Source: Candidatus Sumerlaeota bacterium (GTDB lineage Bacteria; Sumerlaeota; Sumerlaeia; Sumerlaeales; Sumerlaeaceae). From it: a stretch of 64,000 nucleotides of DNA. Position 1 is the first letter of the stretch. Every line of letters starts with the position of its first letter. The translations under genes and the position numbers were made by a program. Where the stretch lies: assembly GCA_017161655.1 (NCBI GenBank), contig JADFCV010000005.1, positions 133,142-197,141 on the forward strand. The letters are read 5' to 3'. The notes beneath the pieces are model-generated. The model was given only the letters and a program-made list of their open reading frames with translations. It was not told the origin of the DNA and searched no databases. Positions 28,048 through 37,345 of this stretch are shown one piece after another.

Positions 28048-29469
28048 TCACCAACCAATGATGCGTCGCGCGTAGACAATGCGATCTGCAAGTGGCGGTT
28101 CCCCGTCCTCGCGGGCACGCGTCAGCGAATCAAGGTGCACATCACGCTGGGAGGAATGAATGATCTTTTCACCTCCTAGCGAGATCGCAACATGTGAGAT
28201 TTTCCCTCGATCGTTCGTAAAGAAAATAAGATCTCCCGGCTGCAATCTTGTGACGACATCTCGACCATAACCTACAATGAATCCCACGATGGCCTGTTCT
28301 TCAGCATCACGAGGCAGGTGCAAACCAGCACAGCGATAAACAAATTGCGTGAATCCCGAGCAATCGATGCCGAAATTCGTCACACCACCCCAAACGTATT
28401 TCGTCCCCAGAAGGGGGCGGGCGACTTCCACGATTCTCTCAGCTGACAGTGTGGGCGGCAATGTGCTCACGTCGTTTTCTGGCAGCGAGAGCTGTACCGC
28501 GTCAGTGCCGACGATCACCGTCCAGTGTCCATTTCCACTTTCACGCAGGCCAGTGGAAGTCGGAAGCACGACTTTTGTGCCATTGGAAAGAGTGGCCGTC
28601 GTAGGGCTCAAGAGCATACGATGGGGTAGGTGATACTCGCTTGTCTGCGTGATATCCTCGCGCCTGACAAAGCCGACATATCCCTCGGCACTTTGCGCGA
28701 GAAGCCACTCGGACACGTCCGGGAGGGGGCGAGCTCCCAAACGCGATTCTTCGGCAAAAGCGCGCCGAATGCGTCCGTGGACACGCTCAAGGCCCGCTTG
28801 TGCCCGTGTTGAAATGTCATCAGGACGAGCCGGGCGCAGGAGACGTAACGGCCAACCTAGCGCGACGGAGTTCACTTGTTCCGCACGATCTCGTGGCTCA
28901 CGTCGCATCGTTGCACTGACCGTCGTGGCGATAGCGTAAATCCGATCTCCAAAAGAAGTCGCTGGTAGCAGCTCCACGTTATTTTGTGCAACCTCAAAGC
29001 CCAGCGCCTGCAGGGCACTCACCAGCCCACTCCGATATTGTTGCAACGAAACCTCCCCGTGAAGCGCAATTCGGCGAGCTGCAGAGTCAAGCACCCTTGC
29101 ACGAACAGAAAACACCGCCAACCGCCCATCAAAGAGCACACTTTGTTTGTAACGCTCGACATAAAGGTCGACTTTCTCGACGGACGGTTGCCCTGTCGGC
29201 TCCAGTTTGGCCAGAAAAGCGCGTTGTGAAACGCGCTGACGTTCAGGCCGCGGAAGCTGCCTCCATGCATCGTCGCTGAGAAAATCTGTACCCGCTTCCT
29301 CGACCAGGCTCGCCGTACTTTCACTTTGGCTTGTGCCTGGGGGTGCTGCCCGGAGTCCCAAGGGCGCTGCTAGCGCGAGGCAAATGCCTACGCCCACAAC
29401 CTTTGCGACAAAGCTCCGGCGGGAAACATACCGAAACAGCCTGCAACCTCGATACCCCGAAATCTTCAC
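28048..29469 (-). CDS. Exported NlpC/P60 cell-wall hydrolase with SH3-like region
   Basis: About 473 residues. The N-terminus has SRRSFVAKVVGVG followed by a hydrophobic run and an LRAAP cleavage region; the SRRxF motif suggests Tat export, though Sec is possible. Middle residues ~190-330 contain SH3-like segments (SEGYVGFVRREDI). The C-terminal NlpC/P60 domain has YVWGGVTNFGIDCSGF (Cys about residue 370), GDLIFF and GKISHVAI (His about 426) and IIHSS, an intact Cys-His-polar triad. Such enzymes cut D-glutamyl-diaminopimelate bonds in peptidoglycan. The open frame extends to TTG 29520 inside era, but GTG 29469 with AGGGAG nine bases ahead is the better start. Confidence 0.87.
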   Translation of the reverse strand: MKISGYRGCRLFRYVSRRSFVAKVVGVGICLALAAPLGLRAAPPGTSQSESTASLVEEAGTDFLSDDAWRQLPRPERQRVSQRAFLAKLEPTGQPSVEKVDLYVERYKQSVLFDGRLAVFSVRARVLDSAARRIALHGEVSLQQYRSGLVSALQALGFEVAQNNVELLPATSFGDRIYAIATTVSATMRREPRDRAEQVNSVALGWPLRLLRPARPDDISTRAQAGLERVHGRIRRAFAEESRLGARPLPDVSEWLLAQSAEGYVGFVRREDITQTSEYHLPHRMLLSPTTATLSNGTKVVLPTSTGLRESGNGHWTVIVGTDAVQLSLPENDVSTLPPTLSAERIVEVARPLLGTKYVWGGVTNFGIDCSGFTQFVYRCAGLHLPRDAEEQAIVGFIVGYGRDVVTRLQPGDLIFFTNDRGKISHVAISLGGEKIIHSSQRDVHLDSLTRAREDGEPPLADRIVYARRIIGW

Positions 29470-29485
29470 CGCGATGCCACTCCCT

Positions 29486-30448
29486 CTAAGATCGCTTCTT
29501 TGGTGGAACCTTGAAACCAAAATTCCTCAAATCGAATTCGTTCTTACGCCAGTTCTTTCTTACCTTGACCCAGAGTTCAAGATAGGTCGGTCTGCCAGTA
29601 AGCTTTTCTATGTCCTGGCGCGCCTCGGTGCCGATGCGTTTGAGCAATTGTCCCCCTTTGCCGATGATGATGGGTTTCTGCGATTCTCTTTCAACGTAGA
29701 TGACCACGCGGATGTAGTCCTTGTCTGGTCGTTCTTCGAACTGCTCAACCTTCGTGAAGACCGAGTACGGTACTTCCTCACCAGTATAGAGAAAGATTTT
29801 CTCGCGCACCGCTTCCGCAGCAAAAAAGCGCTCTTCGCGATCAGTGATCTGTTCTGGATCATAATAGAGAGGGCCTTCAGGAAGATGCGCAACTGTGGCT
29901 TCCAGCAGAGCATCAAGTCCCTCTTTCATGAGCGCGGAAATACGAAAAACTTGGTTGTACTCCGCCAGGTTGACGCCGGGGGGAAGCACGTCCTTTTGAT
30001 CAACTGATAACTTGTCAATCTTATTTATGACTAAAAAACGTGCCCGGGCCTTTGTTCGAGCTATGGCGTCGCGAAGGCGTTCATTCGGTGGCTCTGGATC
30101 TGTGGCATCAACGAGATGATAGAGAACGTCGGCGTCTTCGATCGCTTCATCCACTCGCGCAATGAGACTTTCGTTGAAACGGTCGCGCGGCACGATAATC
30201 CCAGGCGTGTCGAGAAACACCACTTGGTAACGCTCCGTGGTGAGAATTCCCGCAATGCGATCGCGAGTGGTTTGTGGTTTATCAGACACAATCGCCAACC
30301 GTTCTCCAATAAGCGCGTTTAGAAGTGTGGATTTTCCGGCGTTGGGTTTCCCAAGGATTGCCACAAACCCAGATCGAAAACTATTGTCTGGATGATGATC
30401 AGAAGTTGGCTGCCCAGCAGATGTGTCTATGCGATTCTCGTTATTCAT
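29486..30448 (-). CDS. era: GTPase Era
   Basis: 320 residues. GTPase motifs GKPNAGKST, TTRDRIAGI, DTPGI and NKIDKL are all present, and the C-terminal KH RNA-binding domain carries QKPIIIGKGGQLLKRIG and RPTYLELWVKVRKNWR. Era assists 30S maturation by binding the 3' end of 16S rRNA. It is slightly longer than E. coli Era (301) through an N-terminal polar extension of ~25 residues. It is followed by the NlpC gene 16 bases on. The preceding membrane protein gene ends 13 bases upstream, suggesting one transcript. Confidence 0.97.
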   Translation of the reverse strand: MNNENRIDTSAGQPTSDHHPDNSFRSGFVAILGKPNAGKSTLLNALIGERLAIVSDKPQTTRDRIAGILTTERYQVVFLDTPGIIVPRDRFNESLIARVDEAIEDADVLYHLVDATDPEPPNERLRDAIARTKARARFLVINKIDKLSVDQKDVLPPGVNLAEYNQVFRISALMKEGLDALLEATVAHLPEGPLYYDPEQITDREERFFAAEAVREKIFLYTGEEVPYSVFTKVEQFEERPDKDYIRVVIYVERESQKPIIIGKGGQLLKRIGTEARQDIEKLTGRPTYLELWVKVRKNWRKNEFDLRNFGFKVPPKKRS

Positions 30449-30461
30449 ACTTTTTGCGCTT

Positions 30462-33299
30462 CTAAAAAGCCTTGGTGGTAGATTCGTCGAAACTCGCCGT
30501 TGTGACTGTTTCAGTTTGTGCTGCTTTTAGTGCCATTACGCCAGAAGTCTCAGCTTCTTGCATGAGTTCCGAAGCATCGTGTGGCGCGACGTGCAGCGCC
30601 TGAGTTGTGGGACTTGTTTCGTAACGCTCTTCTTTGTGATCTTCAATGGAACCTAGCACACCCGTCGTTAGGGGCTCTTCCACCTGTACTTGCTTTCGCG
30701 GTAGAGCTACTGGCTCTTCCGCACTGGTTGTTAACGCGTTCTCAGGATGCGTCACGCTTTGCACTTTTCCGTTAAAGATAGATTCCCGGACTGTTTCTTC
30801 GCTACTGGAGGATACAGCGTCCTCTGCCTGGAGTCCGGGTGCCATCAGGTCTGATTTACTTGTGAAGTCCTTTCCCGTTTGCCCGTCTTCTTGAGATTCA
30901 GCAACTGCCTTGAGAATTGCGGGCGAAAGTCGGTAGACCTTAGTTCCTCCATGCTGGTACACCAAAGCACCCAGCTTCTCAAATTTCTGTTCGTTTAGTA
31001 GCGGAAAACGTTCGCGCTCGATTTGACCGACGATCACATAAGAAAACTTGTTCTCGAGTAACGCCTTGACCGTCGCATAGAGAGAGGTATCTGAGTAAGT
31101 AATTTCCGCCAGCTGGAATCTTCGATCACGCTCACTTTCAAACACATTTCCCCGCCATCCCCACTCGTGGTAGAGCCACCCGCCAAGCGACGGCCGTCCC
31201 GTATTTGTTCCGATTCTGCCCGCGTATTCGTACTGTTTCCCGGGAGCTTCGACAATGCGAGCATCCGGCTCCGCGAATGCGCGCAGCCAAAGAATAACGG
31301 CGTAATCATCAGGTTGAAGGGTGGCCAGGTAGCGCAAGCCATCGAGGGAGCGCTTGGCGTCAGTGGTTTTAGGATAGTGCTTCGACATGGCCACGCGCTG
31401 CAAAGTTCCACTCACAGGATAAACAGCTCCAAGAAGGAGCAGAAAAGCGACAAGGGCTTTGGCCATGCTCCGTTCGCGCTTTGTTCCATAGCGAATAAGG
31501 CGAGACGCCGCGAGAGTCGCTGAGACAGCAGCGATTGGCCATAAACCATAATAGATCTTGAAGACGGTGTTGATCCGCTCGATGGCAGCCGTAAAAATAT
31601 CATCAAAATAATAGAGCTCACAGAAACTCGCAAGCAGGCAGAACACTGCAAGGAAACTCAGCCACAAGCGCAGCACTGGTGCATAGCTTCCTGTCACGAG
31701 GGCATAAATGAGCGCGATGAAGCTAACCAGGCAGACTGAGCCCACAATCCCTAACCCACAGACAAGACCAAGAAGAAAAGCCGCGGCGAAAACCGTGCCC
31801 AGTCCTAGAAACTTTTCACGAGTAAGCCCGCTTGCCGAAGCACCAAAACCTGTGCGCAAAAAAGTCTGGCGGAGGAGAACCCAAAGTAAGGCGAGCGACG
31901 GAGCTAGCAGCAAGCTCCAGTGGACAAAAAACTCTATTGAGGAGCTCATGAGCTCGCTTGGTACGCGGGTGAGTTCTGTGTTGGGGGGAAGAAAGTCCAA
32001 CCAATAGGGACGGAATAACAGAACGATTCCTATGGAACCCACTATAGCAGTCAACATGACCGCTTCCAGCAACACTGCCAGGCGCCAGGTGACGAGGGAC
32101 GCAGGAGAGGCAGCCTGCCCAGAATTCCGAGAAAATCGCCACGTCGCACCGCTCCACATTGTCGCCGTCATGCATGCAGCAAAAGTCACGCTGTCCCAGG
32201 AATTGGAGGCGTAAAGCGCTCCTGTAATCAGCGCAAGAAAGAGCAGCTCATCGGGATTCTCCAATTCATAACGAAGCAGGGTGCCAGCGCGTCTGACGCT
32301 CCGCCAAGCCTGGACGCAGAGCAGCAGACCAGCAAGGAAAATGACAAGGGACGACAAATGCGCATGAAGATCGCCAAGGATAAAACTGAACGCCGGGAAC
32401 TCATTGATCGTGTTCTCAATGGCCCTCGAACTGCGCCAGAAATCATAGCCCAGGTACCACTTCAGCAGCGGTAAGTTCCCCTCCCAAATTTCTCGCGCGA
32501 TGCCAAAAAGCTGCAGAGCTCCATCCAGGTTCGAGCACAGCCCGATGAGGAACGCACAGAAAAATCCCCACCGAAGCTTTGCCGTCACATTATAACCCAG
32601 CGAAACCCCAAGCAGAAGCACATAAGCAAAGATCGAAGCGAGGCCAAGATTGAAAGCGATCGCAGGCGAAGTCCCGGTAAAGCGCGCTACTGTGGCCCAC
32701 AAAAAGTGTCCAAAATAATAGTAGTTGAGAGTAAAACCGCTCAACCAGGCATCATGCGGCGGAAAGACCCGCGAGGAGAGCAGACTATTGAGCACTGCAA
32801 AGTCGGTAAACTTCTCGGCTGCGAAGTCGCTTATCTCGTAAGTGATTTGGGGCACTTGGGCTCGTAACAATACCATTGCTGCAAAGCCGAGAAAGAAAAC
32901 GAGCTCATAAGCCAGGCACACCCGCCAGCGATAGCGAACGAATTCCACCAAATACTCGAAAACACGCACGAGCCGCACAAGAGAGAGGAAGGCAAGAAAA
33001 CCCGAGGCCAAGGCCACGCTTTCCCAGGTGAAGCCTTGCGCCTGGTTATGAGCTAGCAAGAAAGTGACGTAGGCAACAAACAGGAGTCCAAAGGCTTTGG
33101 CCGCCGCGTAACCTCGATCAGGCACGCGATTGAACACACCAAAAAAGAAAGGCCATGCCGAAAAAGCGAACAATTGAAGTGCGCCAAACCATGGGAGCGT
33201 GCTTCCTAAGAGGCGCACATACCACACTATCTCTTGTCCCAAAGTCATCACCTGCGAAACCATCGCGAGTTGCGCGTGGATTGCAAAGAAGAAACTCAT
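30462..33299 (-). CDS. DUF2298 (Chlor_Arch_YYY) giant membrane protein with acidic C-terminal tail
   Basis: 945 residues with about 17 hydrophobic segments. The family signature is clear: EKFTDFAVLNSLLSSRVFPP, then DAWLSGFTLNYYYFGH (NYYYFGH at 192-198), and GDLHAHLSSLV. DUF2298/YYY proteins are GT-C-like membrane proteins, found scattered in Chloroflexi, archaea and other lineages, with unknown acceptor. A periplasmic domain (residues ~620-790, YLATLQPDDYAVILWLRAFA, YVIVGQIERERFP) follows. The last ~148 residues are polar, acidic and repetitive in composition (SSSSEETV, TSAEEPV, TETVTTAS), unlike the family. It lies six bases after another membrane protein gene and 13 bases before era. Confidence 0.82.
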   Translation of the reverse strand: MSFFFAIHAQLAMVSQVMTLGQEIVWYVRLLGSTLPWFGALQLFAFSAWPFFFGVFNRVPDRGYAAAKAFGLLFVAYVTFLLAHNQAQGFTWESVALASGFLAFLSLVRLVRVFEYLVEFVRYRWRVCLAYELVFFLGFAAMVLLRAQVPQITYEISDFAAEKFTDFAVLNSLLSSRVFPPHDAWLSGFTLNYYYFGHFLWATVARFTGTSPAIAFNLGLASIFAYVLLLGVSLGYNVTAKLRWGFFCAFLIGLCSNLDGALQLFGIAREIWEGNLPLLKWYLGYDFWRSSRAIENTINEFPAFSFILGDLHAHLSSLVIFLAGLLLCVQAWRSVRRAGTLLRYELENPDELLFLALITGALYASNSWDSVTFAACMTATMWSGATWRFSRNSGQAASPASLVTWRLAVLLEAVMLTAIVGSIGIVLLFRPYWLDFLPPNTELTRVPSELMSSSIEFFVHWSLLLAPSLALLWVLLRQTFLRTGFGASASGLTREKFLGLGTVFAAAFLLGLVCGLGIVGSVCLVSFIALIYALVTGSYAPVLRLWLSFLAVFCLLASFCELYYFDDIFTAAIERINTVFKIYYGLWPIAAVSATLAASRLIRYGTKRERSMAKALVAFLLLLGAVYPVSGTLQRVAMSKHYPKTTDAKRSLDGLRYLATLQPDDYAVILWLRAFAEPDARIVEAPGKQYEYAGRIGTNTGRPSLGGWLYHEWGWRGNVFESERDRRFQLAEITYSDTSLYATVKALLENKFSYVIVGQIERERFPLLNEQKFEKLGALVYQHGGTKVYRLSPAILKAVAESQEDGQTGKDFTSKSDLMAPGLQAEDAVSSSSEETVRESIFNGKVQSVTHPENALTTSAEEPVALPRKQVQVEEPLTTGVLGSIEDHKEERYETSPTTQALHVAPHDASELMQEAETSGVMALKAAQTETVTTASFDESTTKAF

Positions 33300-33305
33300 C
33301 CGGTG

Positions 33306-34649
33306 TTAGCGCGCAAGTGCCGTTCTCAAAGAACGCTCTTCACGGGCTCTTTTTGTTCCTTCCCACCCTTCCCTGAGTAACCAGATGCCGAGAATGACTA
33401 TCAGAGGCGTGGCAGGCAAACGAAAGCGCGGAGTAAACACGTAGAAGATCACGGTGAATACCAGAAAATATGTGATCATCGCAACGAGTGCAAACAGAGA
33501 AGCATCGGCCTTGTTATCAAAGAGGATGCCGCGGCGTAAGCAAACCAGCTTTGCGACTCGAAGAGCTGCGATCACAAAGCCTACGAATCCAAGAGGCATA
33601 AGAACCCATTCTTGCCAAAGAAGCCACCAGGGGCCAAATTGGCTAACCTGAGAAATCTCCCAGTACCTCAGAAGCTTCCAAAGTACCAGTTCGATAGCGC
33701 GTCCGGGGTGTGTGCGAATAAACTCGAAGGCGAGCTCTGCAGCTTTGTCGAGTGGTGGATATGGTGGCTGGGGCATGAACGAACCGGTTGCTACGGGGTT
33801 GAAACCCACATAAAAATTATAGCCGAACGACGTGGAACTAAAAATCCAGCGGCCCCAGAGCAGGCGGTTTCTCAGACCCCATAAAAGAATTGGTAGCAAG
33901 GCCGGGATCCAGAAAGCTGCGTAAAGTCTCCATAAAAAGCGCTTTTGATAAACAGTCAGTGTGACCAACAGTAGAGCACAGAACGCAAGGAGACCGGCAA
34001 CGCGAGAGTGTGCAAAGATGCTGAGTCCTACAACAATTCCTGCGAGGAACCAATTGAGCCAGCGACGACTTAAGCTTTCCACATCCAAACCCACCAACCA
34101 GAGTGTCGTGGTGACACCCCATGCTAAGAAGTTTTCATATTGATAAAAAATCACGTAGTCAAAGGTGGGCCAGTATAAGCCGTAAGCCGTAAGAGTGAGA
34201 ACTCGCCAGGGCCATGAAAAACCCAGGTGGCTACCCAATTCGCGTATTGCTATCAGGGTCAGAAGAAATATTCCGAGCTGAAAGACAAATACGCAAAGCT
34301 GATCTGCGCCAACGAGAGCGATAAGCACATACCAAGGTGTCCAGAACAAGATCCTGCTTTTTTCTCCTAGGATGCTATCGGAGGCAAGATACTCACGAGC
34401 GAGCTGGCGATAGACTTCTCCGTCTACCCCAGGATCAATGTTTCCCCGTCGGAGGCAGAGAAGAAAATAGGCAATATGCAGCGCCGCAATGAACACGATC
34501 ACCATGGCTTCGATGATGGCTTCGACTCTATCAGTTTGTGCCGATCGGTTGGCTACGGCATCGCCCGCGGCAGAAACACCAAAACGCCTGTGACGGTCCT
34601 TTTCTTCCATGTCAGATAGTTTCGAGTCCATGCCGCTCTCAGTTACCAT
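33306..34649 (-). CDS. Polytopic membrane protein, GT39-like glycosyltransferase candidate
   Basis: 447 residues. A cytoplasmic N-terminal stretch of ~45 residues precedes about 10 membrane helices. The first large loop has GNIDPGVDGEVYRQLAREYL, an acidic motif positioned as in PMT-type transferases. The C-terminal end is short and basic, without the periplasmic domain found in its neighbours. It is the first gene of the run that continues with the DUF2298 gene, era and the NlpC hydrolase, with six bases between the first two. ATG 34649 is 36 bases from the divergent U32 gene. Sugar and acceptor are unknown. Confidence 0.68.
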   Translation of the reverse strand: MVTESGMDSKLSDMEEKDRHRRFGVSAAGDAVANRSAQTDRVEAIIEAMVIVFIAALHIAYFLLCLRRGNIDPGVDGEVYRQLAREYLASDSILGEKSRILFWTPWYVLIALVGADQLCVFVFQLGIFLLTLIAIRELGSHLGFSWPWRVLTLTAYGLYWPTFDYVIFYQYENFLAWGVTTTLWLVGLDVESLSRRWLNWFLAGIVVGLSIFAHSRVAGLLAFCALLLVTLTVYQKRFLWRLYAAFWIPALLPILLWGLRNRLLWGRWIFSSTSFGYNFYVGFNPVATGSFMPQPPYPPLDKAAELAFEFIRTHPGRAIELVLWKLLRYWEISQVSQFGPWWLLWQEWVLMPLGFVGFVIAALRVAKLVCLRRGILFDNKADASLFALVAMITYFLVFTVIFYVFTPRFRLPATPLIVILGIWLLREGWEGTKRAREERSLRTALAR

Positions 34650-34685
34650 GCGAATAAGCGATCCGTCATGTAGTCGAATAACAAC

Positions 34686-37250
34686 GTGAACAAGCTTTTG
34701 CCCAATAGTGCGTCAGCGACTTTTGAAAGGGTATCTCCCGCTGTCGTCGAGTTACTTGCTCCTGCCGGGTCACGCGAGGCCATGAAAGCCGCTGTTGAGA
34801 ACGGAGCCGACGGAGTGTATTTTGGCCTCGATGATTTCAACGCCCGTCTGCGAGCGCCTAATTTTACACTCGAAGAGCTCCCAGAAATCGTTGCCTGGCT
34901 CCATGAGCGCGGAGTGCGTGCTTATGTCACGTTGAACACTCTCATATTTCCAGCCGAGCTTCAGGAGGCCACACGTATTCTCCTCGTCTGCTCGAATGCT
35001 GGCGTGGACGCCGTGATGATACAGGATTTAGGAGTGGCCTATCTTGCGCGCCAGCTGGTGCCAGAGCTTCCTATCCATGCGTCCACTCAAATGACTCTTA
35101 CGGCACCGGAAAGTGTGGCCGCAGCTGAAGAGCTGGGCCTGCATCTTGCTCGTGTTGTGGCGCCTCGGGAGCTTGATCTCCAGCAAATTGCTGAGTTTGT
35201 GAGTCAGACGAAAGTCGAAGTCGAGGTCTTCGTGCATGGTGCCCTTTGCGTTGCTTACAGCGGTCAGTGTCTGACAAGTGAAGCCCTTGGAGGACGCAGC
35301 GCGAATCGAGGTGAGTGCGCACAGGCGTGCCGTCTGCCTTTTGATCTTATTGTTGACGGCAAGCTTCACGACACAGGCGATGTGAAATATCTCCTTTCGC
35401 CACGTGATCTTGCTGCCTACACCGACGTTCCGCGCCTGATAGCGATTGGCGTTAAAAGTCTTAAAATTGAGGGCCGCCTGAAAGGGCCAGAGTACGTGGC
35501 AGCGACGGTGCAGGCATACCGGCGGGCTATCGATGAAACCCTCGCGCAGGGCACCGCAAAGTCGTTACAGTGGGACGAAGCGACCCGCTATCGCCTCGAG
35601 ATGGTGTTCAGTCGCGGTTTTACTCCGGGCTATTTGCATCGGATTGATCACCAGGCCGTTGTCGAAGGGCGTTTCCCAAAGAAACGTGGCCCTTACCTAG
35701 GACGAGTGGTCGGCGTTGACCGGCGAGGAATTAGAGTCCAGCTCGAACGACCACTTGCTTTGGGTGACGGCATCGTTTTCGATGCGGGGCGCCCGGACCT
35801 TGAAGAAGTCGGCGGCCGCATTTATGCCCTTTACGTAAATGGCAAAAAGTCCTCTGCCGTTGGCACAGATGCAAAATTCCCTCTCACCGTAACCCTCCAG
35901 CTTGGGCGTGATAAGACCGGTGTTCACCGGGTACGTGTCGGTGATCGAGTGTGGAAGACAAGCGACCCGCGTTTGGAAGCGGAGTTGTCAGCAAGCTACA
36001 ATGTGACCCAACCACGGTGGCGTCGCCCTTTGAGGGCAACTCTTCATGCGAAACTCGGCGAGCCACTGTCGCTGACACTAGAAGATCACTGGGGGCTCTC
36101 CGTCACTGCACGTGATGAGTACATCCCGCAGCCTGCAAGTGAGAGGGCGATCGATGATTCGACAGCGCGCGAGCAAATCGGGCGCCTGGGGAATACTCCC
36201 TTTTACCTGGGGGAACTGGTTCTTGATGTCACCGAATCTGTATACGTTCCGCTGAGCCGACTCAACGCCCTCCGCCGTCGAGCGGTGGAAGAGTTGATTC
36301 GTTTACGCCGAACTATTGGCTGCAACCGGGTTACTTGTCCCAGTGCCCCCGAAGATATACGATGTGCAATAGAACGGCACAAAGTCTCGCCGCCTGCCGA
36401 AGCTCCAATTTTGAATGTCCTGTGCCGGACACTTGAGCAGGTGGAGGTCGCAGCTTCCCATCCTCAAGTCGCGACCGTCTATACAGATTTCGAAAACCTG
36501 CGATGGCATACCCTTGCCGCGGAAATCATTCAACCTCGTGGGAAAAACTTTGTGCCTGCCACTCTTCGGATCATGAAGCCACGGGAGCATGCATTTCTGC
36601 GCGCAATTCTTGCCACCAACCCCGATGCCATTCTTGTCCGGAATCTCGCCGCCTGGCAGCTTCTCCGCCACTGGGCCCCCGAACTTCCTTTGGTTGGAGA
36701 CTATGCACTCAATGTCGCTAACGAAATCACCGCATGGCTGCTAATGAAAGCGGGCTTCTCATGCCTGACACCAAGTTATGACCTCAACGGGGAGCAACTA
36801 CTTGAATTGCTTGAGCGAGTGCCGCCGCACTGGTTCGAGATTACCATTCATCAACACATGCCGATGTTTCACATGGAGCACTGTGTGTTTTGTCGCTTCC
36901 TGAGCGCCGGGCACGACTACACTGATTGCGGCCGCCCTTGTGACTGGCATCGCGTCGCACTGCGGGATCGCATGAATTTTGCTCATCCTGTGAAAGCTGA
37001 TGCCGGCTGTCGCAATACGGTTTACAATGCCGTGCCCCAGAGTGCGGCAGAATATGTGCCAAAATTCCTCTCTGCTGGCGTTCGCCGTTACAGGATCGAG
37101 TTTATCGAAGAGGACAATGTGCGCACAAGGGAAGCTCTCGATGCGTATGCTGATCTCCTGCGGGGCGCAAAGCGCGCGAACGACGTCTGGCGGGAACTAA
37201 AAGCGATCAGCAAACTGGGTGTCACTCGTGGCAGTCTGGACCACGACTAG
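34686..37250 (+). CDS. U32 family protein, RlhA-like (DUF3656-containing)
   Basis: 854 residues, the long form of the U32 family. ELLAPAGSREAMKAAVENGA starts the TIM-barrel part. The U32 signature EVFVHGALCVAYSGQCLTS with the following GECAQACRLPF supplies the clustered cysteines near residues 185-220. A DUF3656 region lies in the middle. The C-terminal part holds a second Cys set (MEHCVFCRFLSAG, DCGRPCDWH, DAGCRN). E. coli RlhA of this family hydroxylates 23S rRNA C2501 and needs prephenate-linked chemistry and an iron-sulfur cluster; older annotation as collagenase is probably wrong for this subgroup. Start is GTG 34686. It is about 200 residues longer than E. coli RlhA. Confidence 0.85.
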   Translation: MNKLLPNSASATFERVSPAVVELLAPAGSREAMKAAVENGADGVYFGLDDFNARLRAPNFTLEELPEIVAWLHERGVRAYVTLNTLIFPAELQEATRILLVCSNAGVDAVMIQDLGVAYLARQLVPELPIHASTQMTLTAPESVAAAEELGLHLARVVAPRELDLQQIAEFVSQTKVEVEVFVHGALCVAYSGQCLTSEALGGRSANRGECAQACRLPFDLIVDGKLHDTGDVKYLLSPRDLAAYTDVPRLIAIGVKSLKIEGRLKGPEYVAATVQAYRRAIDETLAQGTAKSLQWDEATRYRLEMVFSRGFTPGYLHRIDHQAVVEGRFPKKRGPYLGRVVGVDRRGIRVQLERPLALGDGIVFDAGRPDLEEVGGRIYALYVNGKKSSAVGTDAKFPLTVTLQLGRDKTGVHRVRVGDRVWKTSDPRLEAELSASYNVTQPRWRRPLRATLHAKLGEPLSLTLEDHWGLSVTARDEYIPQPASERAIDDSTAREQIGRLGNTPFYLGELVLDVTESVYVPLSRLNALRRRAVEELIRLRRTIGCNRVTCPSAPEDIRCAIERHKVSPPAEAPILNVLCRTLEQVEVAASHPQVATVYTDFENLRWHTLAAEIIQPRGKNFVPATLRIMKPREHAFLRAILATNPDAILVRNLAAWQLLRHWAPELPLVGDYALNVANEITAWLLMKAGFSCLTPSYDLNGEQLLELLERVPPHWFEITIHQHMPMFHMEHCVFCRFLSAGHDYTDCGRPCDWHRVALRDRMNFAHPVKADAGCRNTVYNAVPQSAAEYVPKFLSAGVRRYRIEFIEEDNVRTREALDAYADLLRGAKRANDVWRELKAISKLGVTRGSLDHD

Positions 37251-37345
37251 CCTGAGAGCGTGAGCCGCCGATAGAGTCGTTCTTATCGTCAGCGTCTGTC
37301 CAAAGCGCCCTCTGCAACCGCGAGACTGCACGTAAGAAACAGATT

